Position numbers and translations under genes: made by a program
The notes under the pieces: model-generated
What the model saw: only the letters and a program-made list of their open reading frames with translations
Databases searched by the model: none
What the model was told of the DNA's origin: nothing
DNA from: an uncultured Oscillospiraceae bacterium
Lineage (GTDB): Bacteria; Bacillota; Clostridia; Oscillospirales; Ruminococcaceae
Direction of reading: 5' to 3'
Length of the DNA: 64,000 bases
Assembly (NCBI GenBank): GCA_934444765.1
Contig: CAKSDC010000007.1
Coordinates: 1 to 64,000 of the forward strand
In this document: piece by piece, positions 26,279 to 35,182 of the stretch
Position numbering within the stretch: position 1 is the stretch's first letter
How the letters are laid out: each line of letters begins with the position of its first letter

Positions 26279-27454
26279 TTACTTAATCTTAGCAACTCCT
26301 GATTTTATACCTGCTTCGGCTACTGCCTCTGCTACTGCATTAGCAACGTTTCTGTCAAAAGCATTTGGTAGTATGTTTTCGGTACTCAGTTCACTTTCAG
26401 GAACACAGTTTGCTATAGCGTATGAAGCTGCTAACTTCATCTCTTCGTTTATATCAGTAGCTCTTATCTTTAATGCACCCTTAAATATTCCTGGGAATGC
26501 TATAACGTTGTTTACCTGATTTGGGAAGTCAGAACGTCCAGTACCTACTATAAATGCTCCTGACTGTTTAGCTAAGTCAGGCATAATCTCTGGTGTGGGA
26601 TTTGCCATTGCAAATATTATTGGCTTATCTGCCATGGATTTAATCATATCAGGAGTAACAAGGTTAGGTTTAGAAACTCCTATAAATGCATCTGCACCAA
26701 CCATAGCGTCAGCAAGAGAACCTTTCTTATGATTTTTATTAGTAATCTTAGCCATTTCATAATGAGATGGATTGGTAAAGTCATCGCCATCACAAATAAT
26801 ACCGTTGATATCTACCATTATAATGTCGCCCATACCTAATGTAATAAAATGCTTAGCTATAGCACAACCTGCCGCACCTGCTCCATTGATTACTAAGGTC
26901 ATATCTTTAATATTTTTATTAGCAACCTTAGAAGCGTTTATCATACCTGCACTGGTAACTATAGCAGTACCATGTTGGTCGTCATGGAACACTGGGATAT
27001 CTAACTTTTCTTTAAGTTTACGTTCTATTTCAAAACATCTTGGAGCGGAAATATCTTCTAAGTTTATACCGCCAAAACTTCCAGAGATTAATTCAATAGT
27101 TCTAACTATTTCGTCTACATCTTTAGAGGCTACACATATAGGAAAAGCGTCTACGTCTGCGAACTCCTTAAATAATGCACACTTACCTTCCATTACAGGC
27201 ATAGAGGCTAAAGGTCCAATATCTCCTAAACCAAGTACTGCTGTACCGTCGGTAATAACAGCTACCAAATTATGTCTTCTTGTTAGTTCATAAGATAGTT
27301 CAGGATTTTTTTCTATCTCTAAACAAGGTTGAGCTACTCCAGGGGTATACGCATTAGATAGTTCTTCCCTACTATTTATAGAAGTTCTTGATATTACTTC
27401 TATTTTACCTTTCCACTCATAGTGTTTTTGTAATGACGATTCCATGATATTCAT
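26279..27454 (-). CDS. NAD(P)-dependent malic enzyme
   Basis: A 391-aa bacterial short malic enzyme (malate to pyruvate plus CO2). 'SNAYTPGVAQPCLEIEKNPELSYELTRRHNLVAVITDGTAVLGLGDIGP' is the characteristic N-terminus. 'HDDQHGTAIV' holds the metal-binding aspartates, and 'VINGAGAAGCAIAKH' is the dinucleotide-binding loop. Cofactor preference cannot be decided. It has its own consensus promoter and terminator. GAAAGGA precedes the start. Confidence 0.93.
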   Translation of the reverse strand: MNIMESSLQKHYEWKGKIEVISRTSINSREELSNAYTPGVAQPCLEIEKNPELSYELTRRHNLVAVITDGTAVLGLGDIGPLASMPVMEGKCALFKEFADVDAFPICVASKDVDEIVRTIELISGSFGGINLEDISAPRCFEIERKLKEKLDIPVFHDDQHGTAIVTSAGMINASKVANKNIKDMTLVINGAGAAGCAIAKHFITLGMGDIIMVDINGIICDGDDFTNPSHYEMAKITNKNHKKGSLADAMVGADAFIGVSKPNLVTPDMIKSMADKPIIFAMANPTPEIMPDLAKQSGAFIVGTGRSDFPNQVNNVIAFPGIFKGALKIRATDINEEMKLAASYAIANCVPESELSTENILPNAFDRNVANAVAEAVAEAGIKSGVAKIK

Positions 27455-27494
27455 ATGTAATCAAATCCTTTCAAATATTTTACTGTTTAAGAAT

Positions 27495-27523
27495 ATTATA
27501 CACCTTATTTTTTATAGTGTCAA
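27495..27523 (-). promoter_or_regulatory. Promoter of malic enzyme
   Basis: TTGACA (27518-27523), 17 bp, TATAAT (27495-27500), minus strand. Confidence 0.85.
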
Positions 27524-27538
27524 CACAATTATTGCCTA

Positions 27539-27567
27539 TTGAAGTTCCCAATATTTTGTGATATACT
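27539..27567 (+). promoter_or_regulatory. Promoter of yqzL-recO
   Basis: TTGAAG (27539-27544), 17 bp, TATACT (27562-27567). It is divergent from the malic enzyme promoter. Confidence 0.7.
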
Positions 27568-27651
27568 ATAGTAGTAAATATTTTTTTATTAGTAGCATAT
27601 AATAGTACTACAAGATATCGTTATAAAAATAGTACAGAAAGGATTTTTGCT

Positions 27652-27738
27652 ATGAGTAAAGAAATGCTTTGGGAACAGTTCTGGAAGACAGGAAAAGTTA
27701 TAGATTATCTAAAATACAAAGGCTTATATTTGGAGTGA
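27652..27738 (+). CDS. YqzL-like small protein
   Basis: A 28-codon ORF (MSKEMLWEQFWKTG...) ending 'DYLKYKGLYLE'. The pattern W-x2-F-x2-TG-x4-YL-x-YK is the signature of YqzL, a tiny protein of unknown function encoded between era and recO in Bacillus. GAAAGGA lies 8 nt before the ATG. The stop codon is 5 bp before the recO start, and its last codons contain the recO ribosome site (GGAG). It has kept its link to recO although era lies 13 kb away. Confidence 0.75.
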   Translation: MSKEMLWEQFWKTGKVIDYLKYKGLYLE

Positions 27739-27743
27739 TATAT

Positions 27744-28493
27744 TTGAAGTGCAAAGGTATAGTAATAGGCGAACGTCTATGTAATAACAATGGCAAGTTT
27801 ATAGACTTTTTAACCGATGAATTTGGTATAATAGAAGTGTATCAACGAGGTACACAGTCGATTAAGAATGAAAATAGAAACAGTCTACAGATGTTTGCCT
27901 ATTCTAATCTTTGTTTTGGTCTTAATAAAGACAAGATACACTACAATGTACAATCTGCTGAACTATTAGAAGACTTTTATGGCATTCGCAACGATATAGT
28001 ATACTTTGCTTTAGCCTCTTACATGGCACAAACTATAAAGTATACTTTAGACAAACATTCTACCGAAAGCAAAGAAGTTCTTAGACTGCTACTAAACACC
28101 CTATATTACATATCTAACGGTACACGAAACGTTGAACAGTTAAAATCGATATTTGAACTTAGACTACTATCACTATTGGGACTTGCTCCTAACCTATTAG
28201 TATGTGGACGTTGTGAACTATCTTTGGAAGACCATGCCATATACTTTTCTATACCACAAAATAGTGCAGTATGTTCCAAATGTGCTAACATGAACGACTT
28301 TAAACTATCTAATGGAACGTTTAAAAGTTTAAGACACATAGTATACTCCGATTTGAACAGACTGTTCAACTTTAAAGTGGACGGGCAATCTTTAAAAGAA
28401 CTCTCTACTATTACAGAAAGACTATTATTATACAGTCTAAACCGAACCTTTAGCACTTTGAAATACTATAAGAGTGTTTCAAATATTAAATAA
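27744..28493 (+). CDS. recO: DNA repair protein RecO
   Basis: About 249 aa. TTG 27744 is chosen because GGAG at 27731-27734 overlaps the end of the preceding small gene, and RecO normally opens with 'K(C/T)KGIVI'. An N-terminal OB fold ('GIVIGERLCNNNGKFIDFLTDEFGIIEVYQRG') is followed by a helical domain and a zinc finger (CGRC ... CSKC). RecO loads RecA with RecR in gap and break repair. It is coupled to the YqzL-like gene. Confidence 0.9.
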   Translation: MKCKGIVIGERLCNNNGKFIDFLTDEFGIIEVYQRGTQSIKNENRNSLQMFAYSNLCFGLNKDKIHYNVQSAELLEDFYGIRNDIVYFALASYMAQTIKYTLDKHSTESKEVLRLLLNTLYYISNGTRNVEQLKSIFELRLLSLLGLAPNLLVCGRCELSLEDHAIYFSIPQNSAVCSKCANMNDFKLSNGTFKSLRHIVYSDLNRLFNFKVDGQSLKELSTITERLLLYSLNRTFSTLKYYKSVSNIK

Positions 28494-28495
28494 CT

Positions 28496-28530
28496 TTAGA
28501 GGCTATCAACTATGTTTTGATAGCCTCTAA
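28496..28530. terminator. Convergent hairpin terminator made of paired AGAGGCT motifs
   Basis: A perfect 14-bp stem (28496-28509 with 28517-28530) sits between the convergent recO and mutS2 genes. Each arm contains one AGAGGCT/AGCCTCT motif. U tracts are weak. Paired motifs in terminators are a feature of DNA uptake sequences in other bacteria. Confidence 0.6.
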
Positions 28531-28537
28531 CTTATAA

Positions 28538-30925
28538 TTATTTTAACTCTACTATGGTTACACCGTTTTCGCCCTCACCATACAGACCAAGTCTGAAACT
28601 TTTAACTGATGGGTGATTTTTTAATCGGTTATGAACTGCTTGTCTTAATACGCCTGTTCCCTTACCGTGTATGATAGTTACGGTTTTAAGTCCAGACATT
28701 ACAGCGTTATCTATAAAGGCATCCATTTGATATACTCCCTCATCAGAAGCACAACCACGAATGTCACACTCAGTGGAAATCTCTCGGTTTAGTCTGCTAA
28801 TGGACTTTTTAGACACTCTACCTTTAGACTGTTCTTTCTGTCTATCTTTTTTGTCGTCTAATAGTCTAATAGAAGATAGTTCTACTTTAGTACGCATCAT
28901 ACCTATTAATACGAATACCATATCATTTTTATCAGGAAGCGTTAATACAGTTCCTTTTTTATTCAAGGTAGTGATATATACGCTATCACCAGTCTTTAAC
29001 TTTCTTGGAAGAGTGTATTCTTCATCAAAGTTTAAACGTTGGGTAACAGGATTTGCAGTATCGTACATCTTGTTAAAATAACCTTTAGAGTTCTTTTTGA
29101 TATTAGTAACCTGTTCACTAAAGTTAGCTTTATTCTGTTGGTGTCTAATACTTTCAAGTTCTTCTATTAAGGCGTTAGACTGTGCTTTAGTACGTTCTAT
29201 AATAGTCATAGCGGTAAGACGTGCATTTTCTATTTCTTTATCTTTAGCCTCTTGAACTTCTTTTAACTGTTCTCTAACCTTTTCAGCCTTTTCCTTAGCC
29301 TCTAAACGAAGACTTTCAATCTCTTGACTTTTATTTTCAAGTTCAATTCTTGCAGTTTCTAACTTTTCGATGAGTTTTTCAAAGTGTTTGCTATCATCAT
29401 CTATTAAAGTTTTAGCATAGTCTATTACATCGTTAGGCATACCTAAAGACTTAGAAATCTCAAAAGCGTTAGACTTACCAGGAGAACCTATAATAATTCT
29501 ATACGTAGGCTTCATAGTGGTAATATCGAACTCACAAGAAGCATTTTCAACGTTAGGAGTATTCAAAGCGTACATCTTTAATTCTTGATAGTGAGTAGTT
29601 ACCATTAGTTTGGAATTTTTAGACTTCAGCTTTTCTATTACAGATATTGCTAATGCAGAACCCTCTAAAGGGTCAGTACCAGAACCTAATTCGTCTATTA
29701 TGATTAAAGAACGTTCATTAGCTACGTTAATAATATTTATAACGTTGGTAGTATGTGCCGAAAACGTAGATAGACTTTCTTCTATACTTTGATTATCTCC
29801 AATATCTACCAATATGTTATCGAATACCGAAACTCTACTTCCCTCTGCTACAGGTATCATAAGACCGCACATAGTCATAGCAGTTAATAGACCTACAGTC
29901 TTTAAAGCTACAGTCTTACCACCAGTATTAGAACCAGTAAGTATTAAGCAATCATAAGTTTCGCCTAAAGATATATTAATAGGTACTACCTTGTTTTTAT
30001 CTATTAATGGGTGACGTGCCTTGATTAAGTCTATGATACCGTCATCGGATAGTTTAGGAACGGTAGCTTTCATTTTAATACCTAAACTTGATTTTGCAAA
30101 GTACAAGTTTAGAGTAGCACATACTTCATAGTTTTCTATTATAGTTTCGGAACACTCACCACACATAGCACTAAGTTCTTGAATGATACGTTCTATCTCT
30201 TCTTGCTCTTTGCTTTGTAGGAGTTTGATTTCATTGTTAGCCTCTACCACCGAAACAGGTTCTATGAATATAGTCTGTCCAGTAGCTGAGGTGTCATGTA
30301 CTAAACCTTTGACTTCTCCACGACATTCTGCCTTTACAGGAAGTACAAATCTACCGTCACGGATAGTGACTATGCTATCCTGCAAGCACTTTTGGACGCT
30401 TTCGGAACGTATCATCTTATCCAAAGAAGAACGTAGATTTATACCAGCTTTAGCAATCTTTCTTCTAATAGAGGCTAACGTTGGACTTGCACTATCTGAA
30501 AGTTCATCTTCGGTAAGTATGGAATTTTCTAATCTATCTCTTAGATACTTATTATCCATAAGTCTTGAAAATAGATAGTCTAAATCGGTTTCCATACCCT
30601 CACAATGTTTGTACCAATCACATAAAGAGGCTATCTGTTGTAATAGTTGAAGTATGTTAAGCATCTCTCTAAGTGACAGTATACCACCAGAACTTGCTCT
30701 TCTTAATGAAGGGCATACGTCTTTAAAGTTCATAAAAGACGGAGTACCAAACTTAACGGAAAGTTCAAATGCTTGAGAAGTCTTTTGTAACTCATCTAAA
30801 ACGGTTTGATAGTCAGAAGAAGGTTCTATACTTAAAGCCATCTGTTTAGACTTTTCGTTGGAACATTCAGCGGATAGTCTTTCTAAAATTTTATTTAGTT
30901 CTAAAGTAGTGTAATACTTATTCAT
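28538..30925 (-). CDS. mutS2: Endonuclease MutS2 with Smr domain
   Basis: A 795-aa MutS2. There is no mismatch-recognition domain. A core/lever region leads to the ATPase with Walker A 'GSNTGGKTVALK' and Walker B 'IIIDELGSGTDP', then a long coiled coil (about 510-620). The C-terminal Smr nuclease domain contains 'CDIRGCASDEGVYQMDAFIDNAV' and 'IHGKGTGVLRQAV'. The usual LDLR motif of Smr is CDIRG here. In Bacillus, MutS2 acts on collided ribosomes or in recombination. It is monocistronic. Confidence 0.95.
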   Translation of the reverse strand: MNKYYTTLELNKILERLSAECSNEKSKQMALSIEPSSDYQTVLDELQKTSQAFELSVKFGTPSFMNFKDVCPSLRRASSGGILSLREMLNILQLLQQIASLCDWYKHCEGMETDLDYLFSRLMDNKYLRDRLENSILTEDELSDSASPTLASIRRKIAKAGINLRSSLDKMIRSESVQKCLQDSIVTIRDGRFVLPVKAECRGEVKGLVHDTSATGQTIFIEPVSVVEANNEIKLLQSKEQEEIERIIQELSAMCGECSETIIENYEVCATLNLYFAKSSLGIKMKATVPKLSDDGIIDLIKARHPLIDKNKVVPINISLGETYDCLILTGSNTGGKTVALKTVGLLTAMTMCGLMIPVAEGSRVSVFDNILVDIGDNQSIEESLSTFSAHTTNVINIINVANERSLIIIDELGSGTDPLEGSALAISVIEKLKSKNSKLMVTTHYQELKMYALNTPNVENASCEFDITTMKPTYRIIIGSPGKSNAFEISKSLGMPNDVIDYAKTLIDDDSKHFEKLIEKLETARIELENKSQEIESLRLEAKEKAEKVREQLKEVQEAKDKEIENARLTAMTIIERTKAQSNALIEELESIRHQQNKANFSEQVTNIKKNSKGYFNKMYDTANPVTQRLNFDEEYTLPRKLKTGDSVYITTLNKKGTVLTLPDKNDMVFVLIGMMRTKVELSSIRLLDDKKDRQKEQSKGRVSKKSISRLNREISTECDIRGCASDEGVYQMDAFIDNAVMSGLKTVTIIHGKGTGVLRQAVHNRLKNHPSVKSFRLGLYGEGENGVTIVELK

Positions 30926-30967
30926 ATATATTCAACTCCAATCTAATATTTAGCAGTTACGATAAGT

Positions 30968-30996
30968 ATTGTATCACACTAAAAGGAAATAGTCAA
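30968..30996 (-). promoter_or_regulatory. Promoter of mutS2
   Basis: TTGACT (30991-30996), 17 bp, TACAAT (30968-30973), minus strand. The -35 overlaps the end of the upstream Mrr gene. Confidence 0.7.
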
Positions 30997-31931
30997 CAGT
31001 CATTAGAAAAAAAATCAGTATTTAGTTTTTTAACGGTATATATTTTTTCGATAGTAATACCAACTTCATACTCTATCATAAGACTGGCTAACTGTCTACC
31101 GTCTACTAATACTACCCTTGTAGTGTGTTGTTTTTGAGCATATTCTTTGGCGTTTTGCGTGAACTTAGCCGTGGTAATCAATAATCCCTTACCTGCCCCT
31201 TGACCTGCTAAAGCTCCTACAAACTTTTGAACCTCTGGTCTACCTATGGAAGTATCTAAAGCGTATCTTTTAGCCTGAATATATATGTTACTAAAGCCAA
31301 GTTTATCTTCTCTAATTATTCCGTCTATGCCCTCATCACCTACTTGACCAGTAACTATTCCGCAATCGTCAAGACTACCACCATAACCCATTTTTTTAAG
31401 AAGTTCTACTACAAGATGTTCAAAAAACTTAGGGGATTTTTTAATAATCTCTTGTAGGATAGTATCTATTAACTCTTCCTTGCTTTGATAGTATGCTAAG
31501 TCCATTTTATCTAATGGGGAATAGTCTTCTAAATAGTCTACTTTAGCACTCTCCTCTTGAAATTCATCTAAAGAAAAGTCTTCATCGGTTCGATAGTTTA
31601 CGAACTTACAGAATGAAGGAAATCTTTTTAAGTATTCATTATCTATAACTGAGTTATCTTGTAAAGCCATTAATCCTGTAGAGGTTATTCTGTACAAACC
31701 TTTAGATACTCTTTCCACTAAACCAGCTTTTATTAAGTATACTTTAGTCCAACCCACTCTGCAATTGAACAGTGTTTGCGTCTGACTTGGAGTAAGTATT
31801 TTTAATTCTTCTTTAGAGATATTGTTACTACTTGAGATATAGTCTTTAATATCTTTAAAGTTATAACAGTTTCCGTCCCTAATACATTCCAGAAAACTAT
31901 TATACATTTCGTCATACTTTGGTATGGACAT
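30993..31931 (-). CDS. Mrr-type restriction endonuclease
   Basis: 312 aa. The N-terminal half is a winged-helix Mrr_N-like region ('TPSQTQTLFNCRVGWTKVYLIKAGLVERVSKGLYRIT'). The C-terminal Mrr catalytic domain has E171/E176, D203 (GDEGIDGII), Q219-x-K221 (IYIQAKRY) and 'GKGLLITTAKFTQNAKEYA'. All PD-(D/E)XK residues are intact. Mrr enzymes cut DNA carrying foreign methylation and need no cognate methylase, and none is encoded nearby. It would conflict with an incoming methylase. The upstream ribosome site is AGGAAG. Confidence 0.9.
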   Translation of the reverse strand: MSIPKYDEMYNSFLECIRDGNCYNFKDIKDYISSSNNISKEELKILTPSQTQTLFNCRVGWTKVYLIKAGLVERVSKGLYRITSTGLMALQDNSVIDNEYLKRFPSFCKFVNYRTDEDFSLDEFQEESAKVDYLEDYSPLDKMDLAYYQSKEELIDTILQEIIKKSPKFFEHLVVELLKKMGYGGSLDDCGIVTGQVGDEGIDGIIREDKLGFSNIYIQAKRYALDTSIGRPEVQKFVGALAGQGAGKGLLITTAKFTQNAKEYAQKQHTTRVVLVDGRQLASLMIEYEVGITIEKIYTVKKLNTDFFSNDC

Positions 31932-31986
31932 TTAAACACTTCCTAACTTGTAAAATCCAAAAAGCACCACAAATATTTACTTCCTA

Positions 31987-32015
31987 TTGAACTATACTAT
32001 AGTATGTAGTATAAT
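31987..32015 (+). promoter_or_regulatory. Promoter of the isochorismatase-like gene
   Basis: TTGAAC (31987-31992), 17 bp, TATAAT (32010-32015). Confidence 0.75.
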
Positions 32016-32052
32016 GATACTATAACACATTCAAAAAAGGAGTAAACAGAGT

Positions 32053-32610
32053 ATGTGTACTTTAAACTTAATAGTAGATATGCAAAACGCATACCTACCC
32101 AATCAACCTTGGGAATGTCCAAACATTATGGAAGTTATCCCAAATATAGAACTACTATGTCAGCACGCCTCTAACAGTGACAGTTCTAATAGTATAGTGT
32201 TTACCCGATATATAGCCTCTACTAATCCTGTAGGTACTTGGAAATACTATAATCAAAAATATTATGATATCAATAGTTCTAAATATCTAAACGAAATTAT
32301 AGAGGCTTTAAAACCATATACTAAAAAATATCCTGTATATGATAAGTCTACCTATTCATGCTATGCAGATAGCACACTGAAAAGCATAATAGACCAATAC
32401 GATACTATATCAATCTGTGGAGTGGTTGCAGACTGTTGCATACTATCCACTATGCTATCGCTAATAGATACCGGTAAACAGATAGTATACCTAAACGATG
32501 CTATAGGCGAATACGGTAAAGGCTCTAAACAAGCAGTAGATAACATAGTTAAAAATATGAGCATACACGTTAAGTCGCTATCCGTTAAAGAGTATCTTAA
32601 CACTATATAA
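32053..32610 (+). CDS. Isochorismatase-family cysteine hydrolase
   Basis: 185 aa. The catalytic triad of the family is visible as D9 (IVDMQNAY), K in 'YDKSTYSCY' and C in 'VVADCCILSTML'. The fold covers nicotinamidases, isochorismatases and other amidohydrolases. The residues do not fix a substrate. The gene stands alone with its own promoter and AAAGGAG site. Confidence 0.85.
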   Translation: MCTLNLIVDMQNAYLPNQPWECPNIMEVIPNIELLCQHASNSDSSNSIVFTRYIASTNPVGTWKYYNQKYYDINSSKYLNEIIEALKPYTKKYPVYDKSTYSCYADSTLKSIIDQYDTISICGVVADCCILSTMLSLIDTGKQIVYLNDAIGEYGKGSKQAVDNIVKNMSIHVKSLSVKEYLNTI

Positions 32611-32802
32611 TATTGTGCAATATGCACAAAAGAGTTGGTATCTCCCCCACTGGGCGTTTGATAATATTGCACAAATTAGAGGCTATAGCCTCTAAAAATG
32701 CGAATATCTACTCTAAAATTGAAACTATAATACTATTTTAGTCATAGTGTACAAAACATCTCGTATCCAGCCCTAATGTTGATTGATAATTATGCACAAA
32801 GA
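32611..32802. other. 192-bp gene-free stretch with short palindromes
   Basis: This stretch holds TTGTGC/GCACAA palindrome near 32613-32629, two partly similar blocks that each end TGATAAT...GCACAAA (near 32660-32675 and 32780-32800), and a perfect 20-bp palindrome of two AGAGGCT motifs at 32676-32695. No ORF or known RNA class was recognised. Confidence 0.5.
32676..32695. repeat. Perfect 20-bp palindrome of two head-to-head AGAGGCT motifs
   Basis: TTAGAGGCTA is followed directly by its reverse complement. It lies between two convergent genes and is the tightest paired form of the recurrent motif. Confidence 0.8.
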
Positions 32803-33471
32803 CTATTCATCAAGAGGTACTACTTCATCAAACAGTACTGAAAAACGTGGTGGAATAAATCTATTTTCATGACACTTTCCAAAGAACCAATGTTTAAACT
32901 CACACTTTTCCTTAATCTGTTCAAAAAAAGCGTCGCACTCTAAACGGTGGAACATATCTATTCCTAAGCATAGTTTTATAGAAGATGGTGGTTCGTGAGT
33001 GATTACATAGTCCAACTTGTAATCGTTAGCTATTAGATTATTTACACCTTCCAATACTTCTTCTGGAGTAGGTTCTTCTTGTGGATACCAACTGTTAGCC
33101 TCTTTACGAATTTCTATGTCGTCACTATGTCCGCCACCAAATGTGAATATTTTTTTATCTTCTATGGTGTACACCTGACCACGCATAAGGTGTATTACAT
33201 TATCCGATATGATACGTGCTTTAGCACCACACCAATTTTGAGTAGGATATGAATACAACAGATTAAAGTTTTCGTGACAACCGTCTACGAATGCCACATT
33301 AAATTTCAAGTCAGAAAGTCTTTTTAGATTAGCTCTCTCCTGACGGCTTCCGTCCCAAATAAAGCCAAAGTCTCCACATACTATGAGAGTATCATTTCTT
33401 TTAAGCCTCTTAATAGACTTTTCTTTAAAGCGTTCAAAGTTGCCATGAGTATCTCCAGTAACGTATATCAA
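32803..33471 (-). CDS. Metallophosphoesterase
   Basis: About 222 aa. TTG 33471 is preferred to ATG 33489, because the latter overlaps the AAAGGAG site that lies 8 nt before the TTG, and calcineurin-like proteins begin right at 'IYVTGDTHGN'. Metal ligands are D and H in 'GDTHGN', D in 'CGDFG', 'DGCHEN' (usually GNHD/E), 'HEPPSS' and 'FGKCHEN'. The substrate is unknown. The gene is monocistronic and divergent from the DacF-like gene. Confidence 0.82.
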   Translation of the reverse strand: MIYVTGDTHGNFERFKEKSIKRLKRNDTLIVCGDFGFIWDGSRQERANLKRLSDLKFNVAFVDGCHENFNLLYSYPTQNWCGAKARIISDNVIHLMRGQVYTIEDKKIFTFGGGHSDDIEIRKEANSWYPQEEPTPEEVLEGVNNLIANDYKLDYVITHEPPSSIKLCLGIDMFHRLECDAFFEQIKEKCEFKHWFFGKCHENRFIPPRFSVLFDEVVPLDE

Positions 33472-33600
33472 AATTATTACTCCTTTCAAATAATAGTACC
33501 CTACTATTTTAACATATTTTCTAAATAGGGTAAATATATTTTGTAAAAAATTTTTTGAAATTTTTTTTGAAAATCTCTTTAATTGGTGCTAAAAATTTGA

Positions 33601-33606
33601 TATAAT
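33601..33606 (+). promoter_or_regulatory. -10 box of the DacF-like gene
   Basis: A perfect TATAAT preceded by TG-rich bases, with a weak -35 (TTTAAT at 33578-33583). Confidence 0.45.
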
Positions 33607-33665
33607 AGTATTATTCACATTAGAAAAATAATATCTTTAATACATTCACGGAGGTTTTATAATAT

Positions 33666-35126
33666 ATGAAGTTTAAAAGATTAAAGAGTATACTCTCAAT
33701 ACTATTATCAGTAGCAATAATAGGAGTGTTTATACCGTCGCTTAAAGGAATAAGTACTTCGGCACTTACTTTTACTCCTAACTTTGAACTTAATAGCGAC
33801 TATGCCGTACTATACAATGTCGATATAGACTCTATAGTATACCAAAAAAATGCTACCACCAAAACAGAACCCGCACAACTAACCCAAATTATGACCGCTA
33901 TAATATGTTTGGAACACTGTTCCGACTTAGAGAATACTCCAGTAGTAGTTCCAGACGGTATATTTGCAGAGTTCGATAAGTACGAAGAAGAAGACCCTTC
34001 AATATTCATAACTACTACAGAGTTCGTATCTGGTGAAGAAATGACCATGAAAGACTTAATGTATGCTATGTTATTATCTTCCTCTTGTGAGGCTGCAAGC
34101 ACTATAGCATACTATATAGGTAATGGTGATATTAACTCTTTTGTAGATATGATGAACGCTAAAGCTAAAGAAATAGGTTGTCAAAATACTAACTTTACTA
34201 ACCCTCATGGACTACACGATAGCAATCAATACACTACCGCTTACGATATGTACTTAATTACTAAGTATGCTACTAACCTTTCAAAGTTCAACGATATAGC
34301 TAACAGTTATGAGTATAATATGCCTGCTACTAATATTCATGATGAGCAAGTACTTACTCATACCAACGTTATGATGAACAATGAATCGGACTACTACTAT
34401 GAAAACGCTAAAGGCATCAAAACTGGTAACTCTGAACAGGCTGGAAGTTGTTTAGTCTCTAAAGCTACCAAAAACGGTAATAACTACATATTAGTATTAA
34501 TGCACGCTCCTCTAAGCGACTACGATGATAACGGTATTAGAAGATACTATCACGTATTAGACGCTATTAAAGTATTCAATTGGTGTTTAGATAGCTTTGA
34601 ATACAAGACTATCCTATCCGATGAAGAAGAAATTAAAGAGGTTAAAGTTAAATATTCCAGTGGTAACGACTACGTCCTATTAAGACCTAAAGAAAGTTAT
34701 TCTACACTATGGCTTAATACTACAGATACCTCCAGTGTAGAAAAAAAGTTCAACATAAATGAAGATATTTCAGCACCTATAGTTAGTGGTCAAACTTTAG
34801 GAACTGTAACCTTAGTACTTAGTGGTGAAGAAGTATATACTACCGAATTAGTAGCTACTCAAGACGTTGAACGCTCATTTGCTAAGTTTAATCTTGCAGC
34901 TGCACAAGGTTATGGATACTCTGTTTGGTTTAAACGTGCTTTAGTAATATCTATATTCTTAACCTTTATATATTTCGGAATATACATATACAAAGTACAG
35001 TCTATGCCTAAAAAGAAACGCAAGGCTAAAGCCTCTAATAGCAGTCTTGGTGAAAACGTAAAGACTACCCATTCTGCACCAAGAGTTAAAAAAGTACAGT
35101 CCACTAACAAGGACACTAAACAATAA
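33666..35126 (+). CDS. DacF-like S11 peptidase homologue with lost active site
   Basis: 486 aa. It has a signal peptide, an S11 D-Ala-D-Ala carboxypeptidase domain (about 40-320), a PBP5-like C-terminal beta domain, a membrane segment ('RALVISIFLTFIYFGIYIY') and a basic tail. The fold is clear ('NPHGLHDSNQYTTAYDMYLI', 'AKGIKTGNSEQAGSCLVSKA'). The catalytic S-x-x-K that should follow 'PA' reads Q71-L-T-Q74, and the S-x-N motif reads S139-S-C141. Only K252-T-G survives. The reading frame is full length, so this is a pseudoenzyme rather than a decayed gene. It may sense or hold peptidoglycan. GGAGG precedes the ATG. Confidence 0.88.
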   Translation: MKFKRLKSILSILLSVAIIGVFIPSLKGISTSALTFTPNFELNSDYAVLYNVDIDSIVYQKNATTKTEPAQLTQIMTAIICLEHCSDLENTPVVVPDGIFAEFDKYEEEDPSIFITTTEFVSGEEMTMKDLMYAMLLSSSCEAASTIAYYIGNGDINSFVDMMNAKAKEIGCQNTNFTNPHGLHDSNQYTTAYDMYLITKYATNLSKFNDIANSYEYNMPATNIHDEQVLTHTNVMMNNESDYYYENAKGIKTGNSEQAGSCLVSKATKNGNNYILVLMHAPLSDYDDNGIRRYYHVLDAIKVFNWCLDSFEYKTILSDEEEIKEVKVKYSSGNDYVLLRPKESYSTLWLNTTDTSSVEKKFNINEDISAPIVSGQTLGTVTLVLSGEEVYTTELVATQDVERSFAKFNLAAAQGYGYSVWFKRALVISIFLTFIYFGIYIYKVQSMPKKKRKAKASNSSLGENVKTTHSAPRVKKVQSTNKDTKQ

Positions 35127-35182
35127 CTACTTTAGGGAACGCTCTATACGTTCCCTAATACCATAAACAGGAGATTTTTTAA

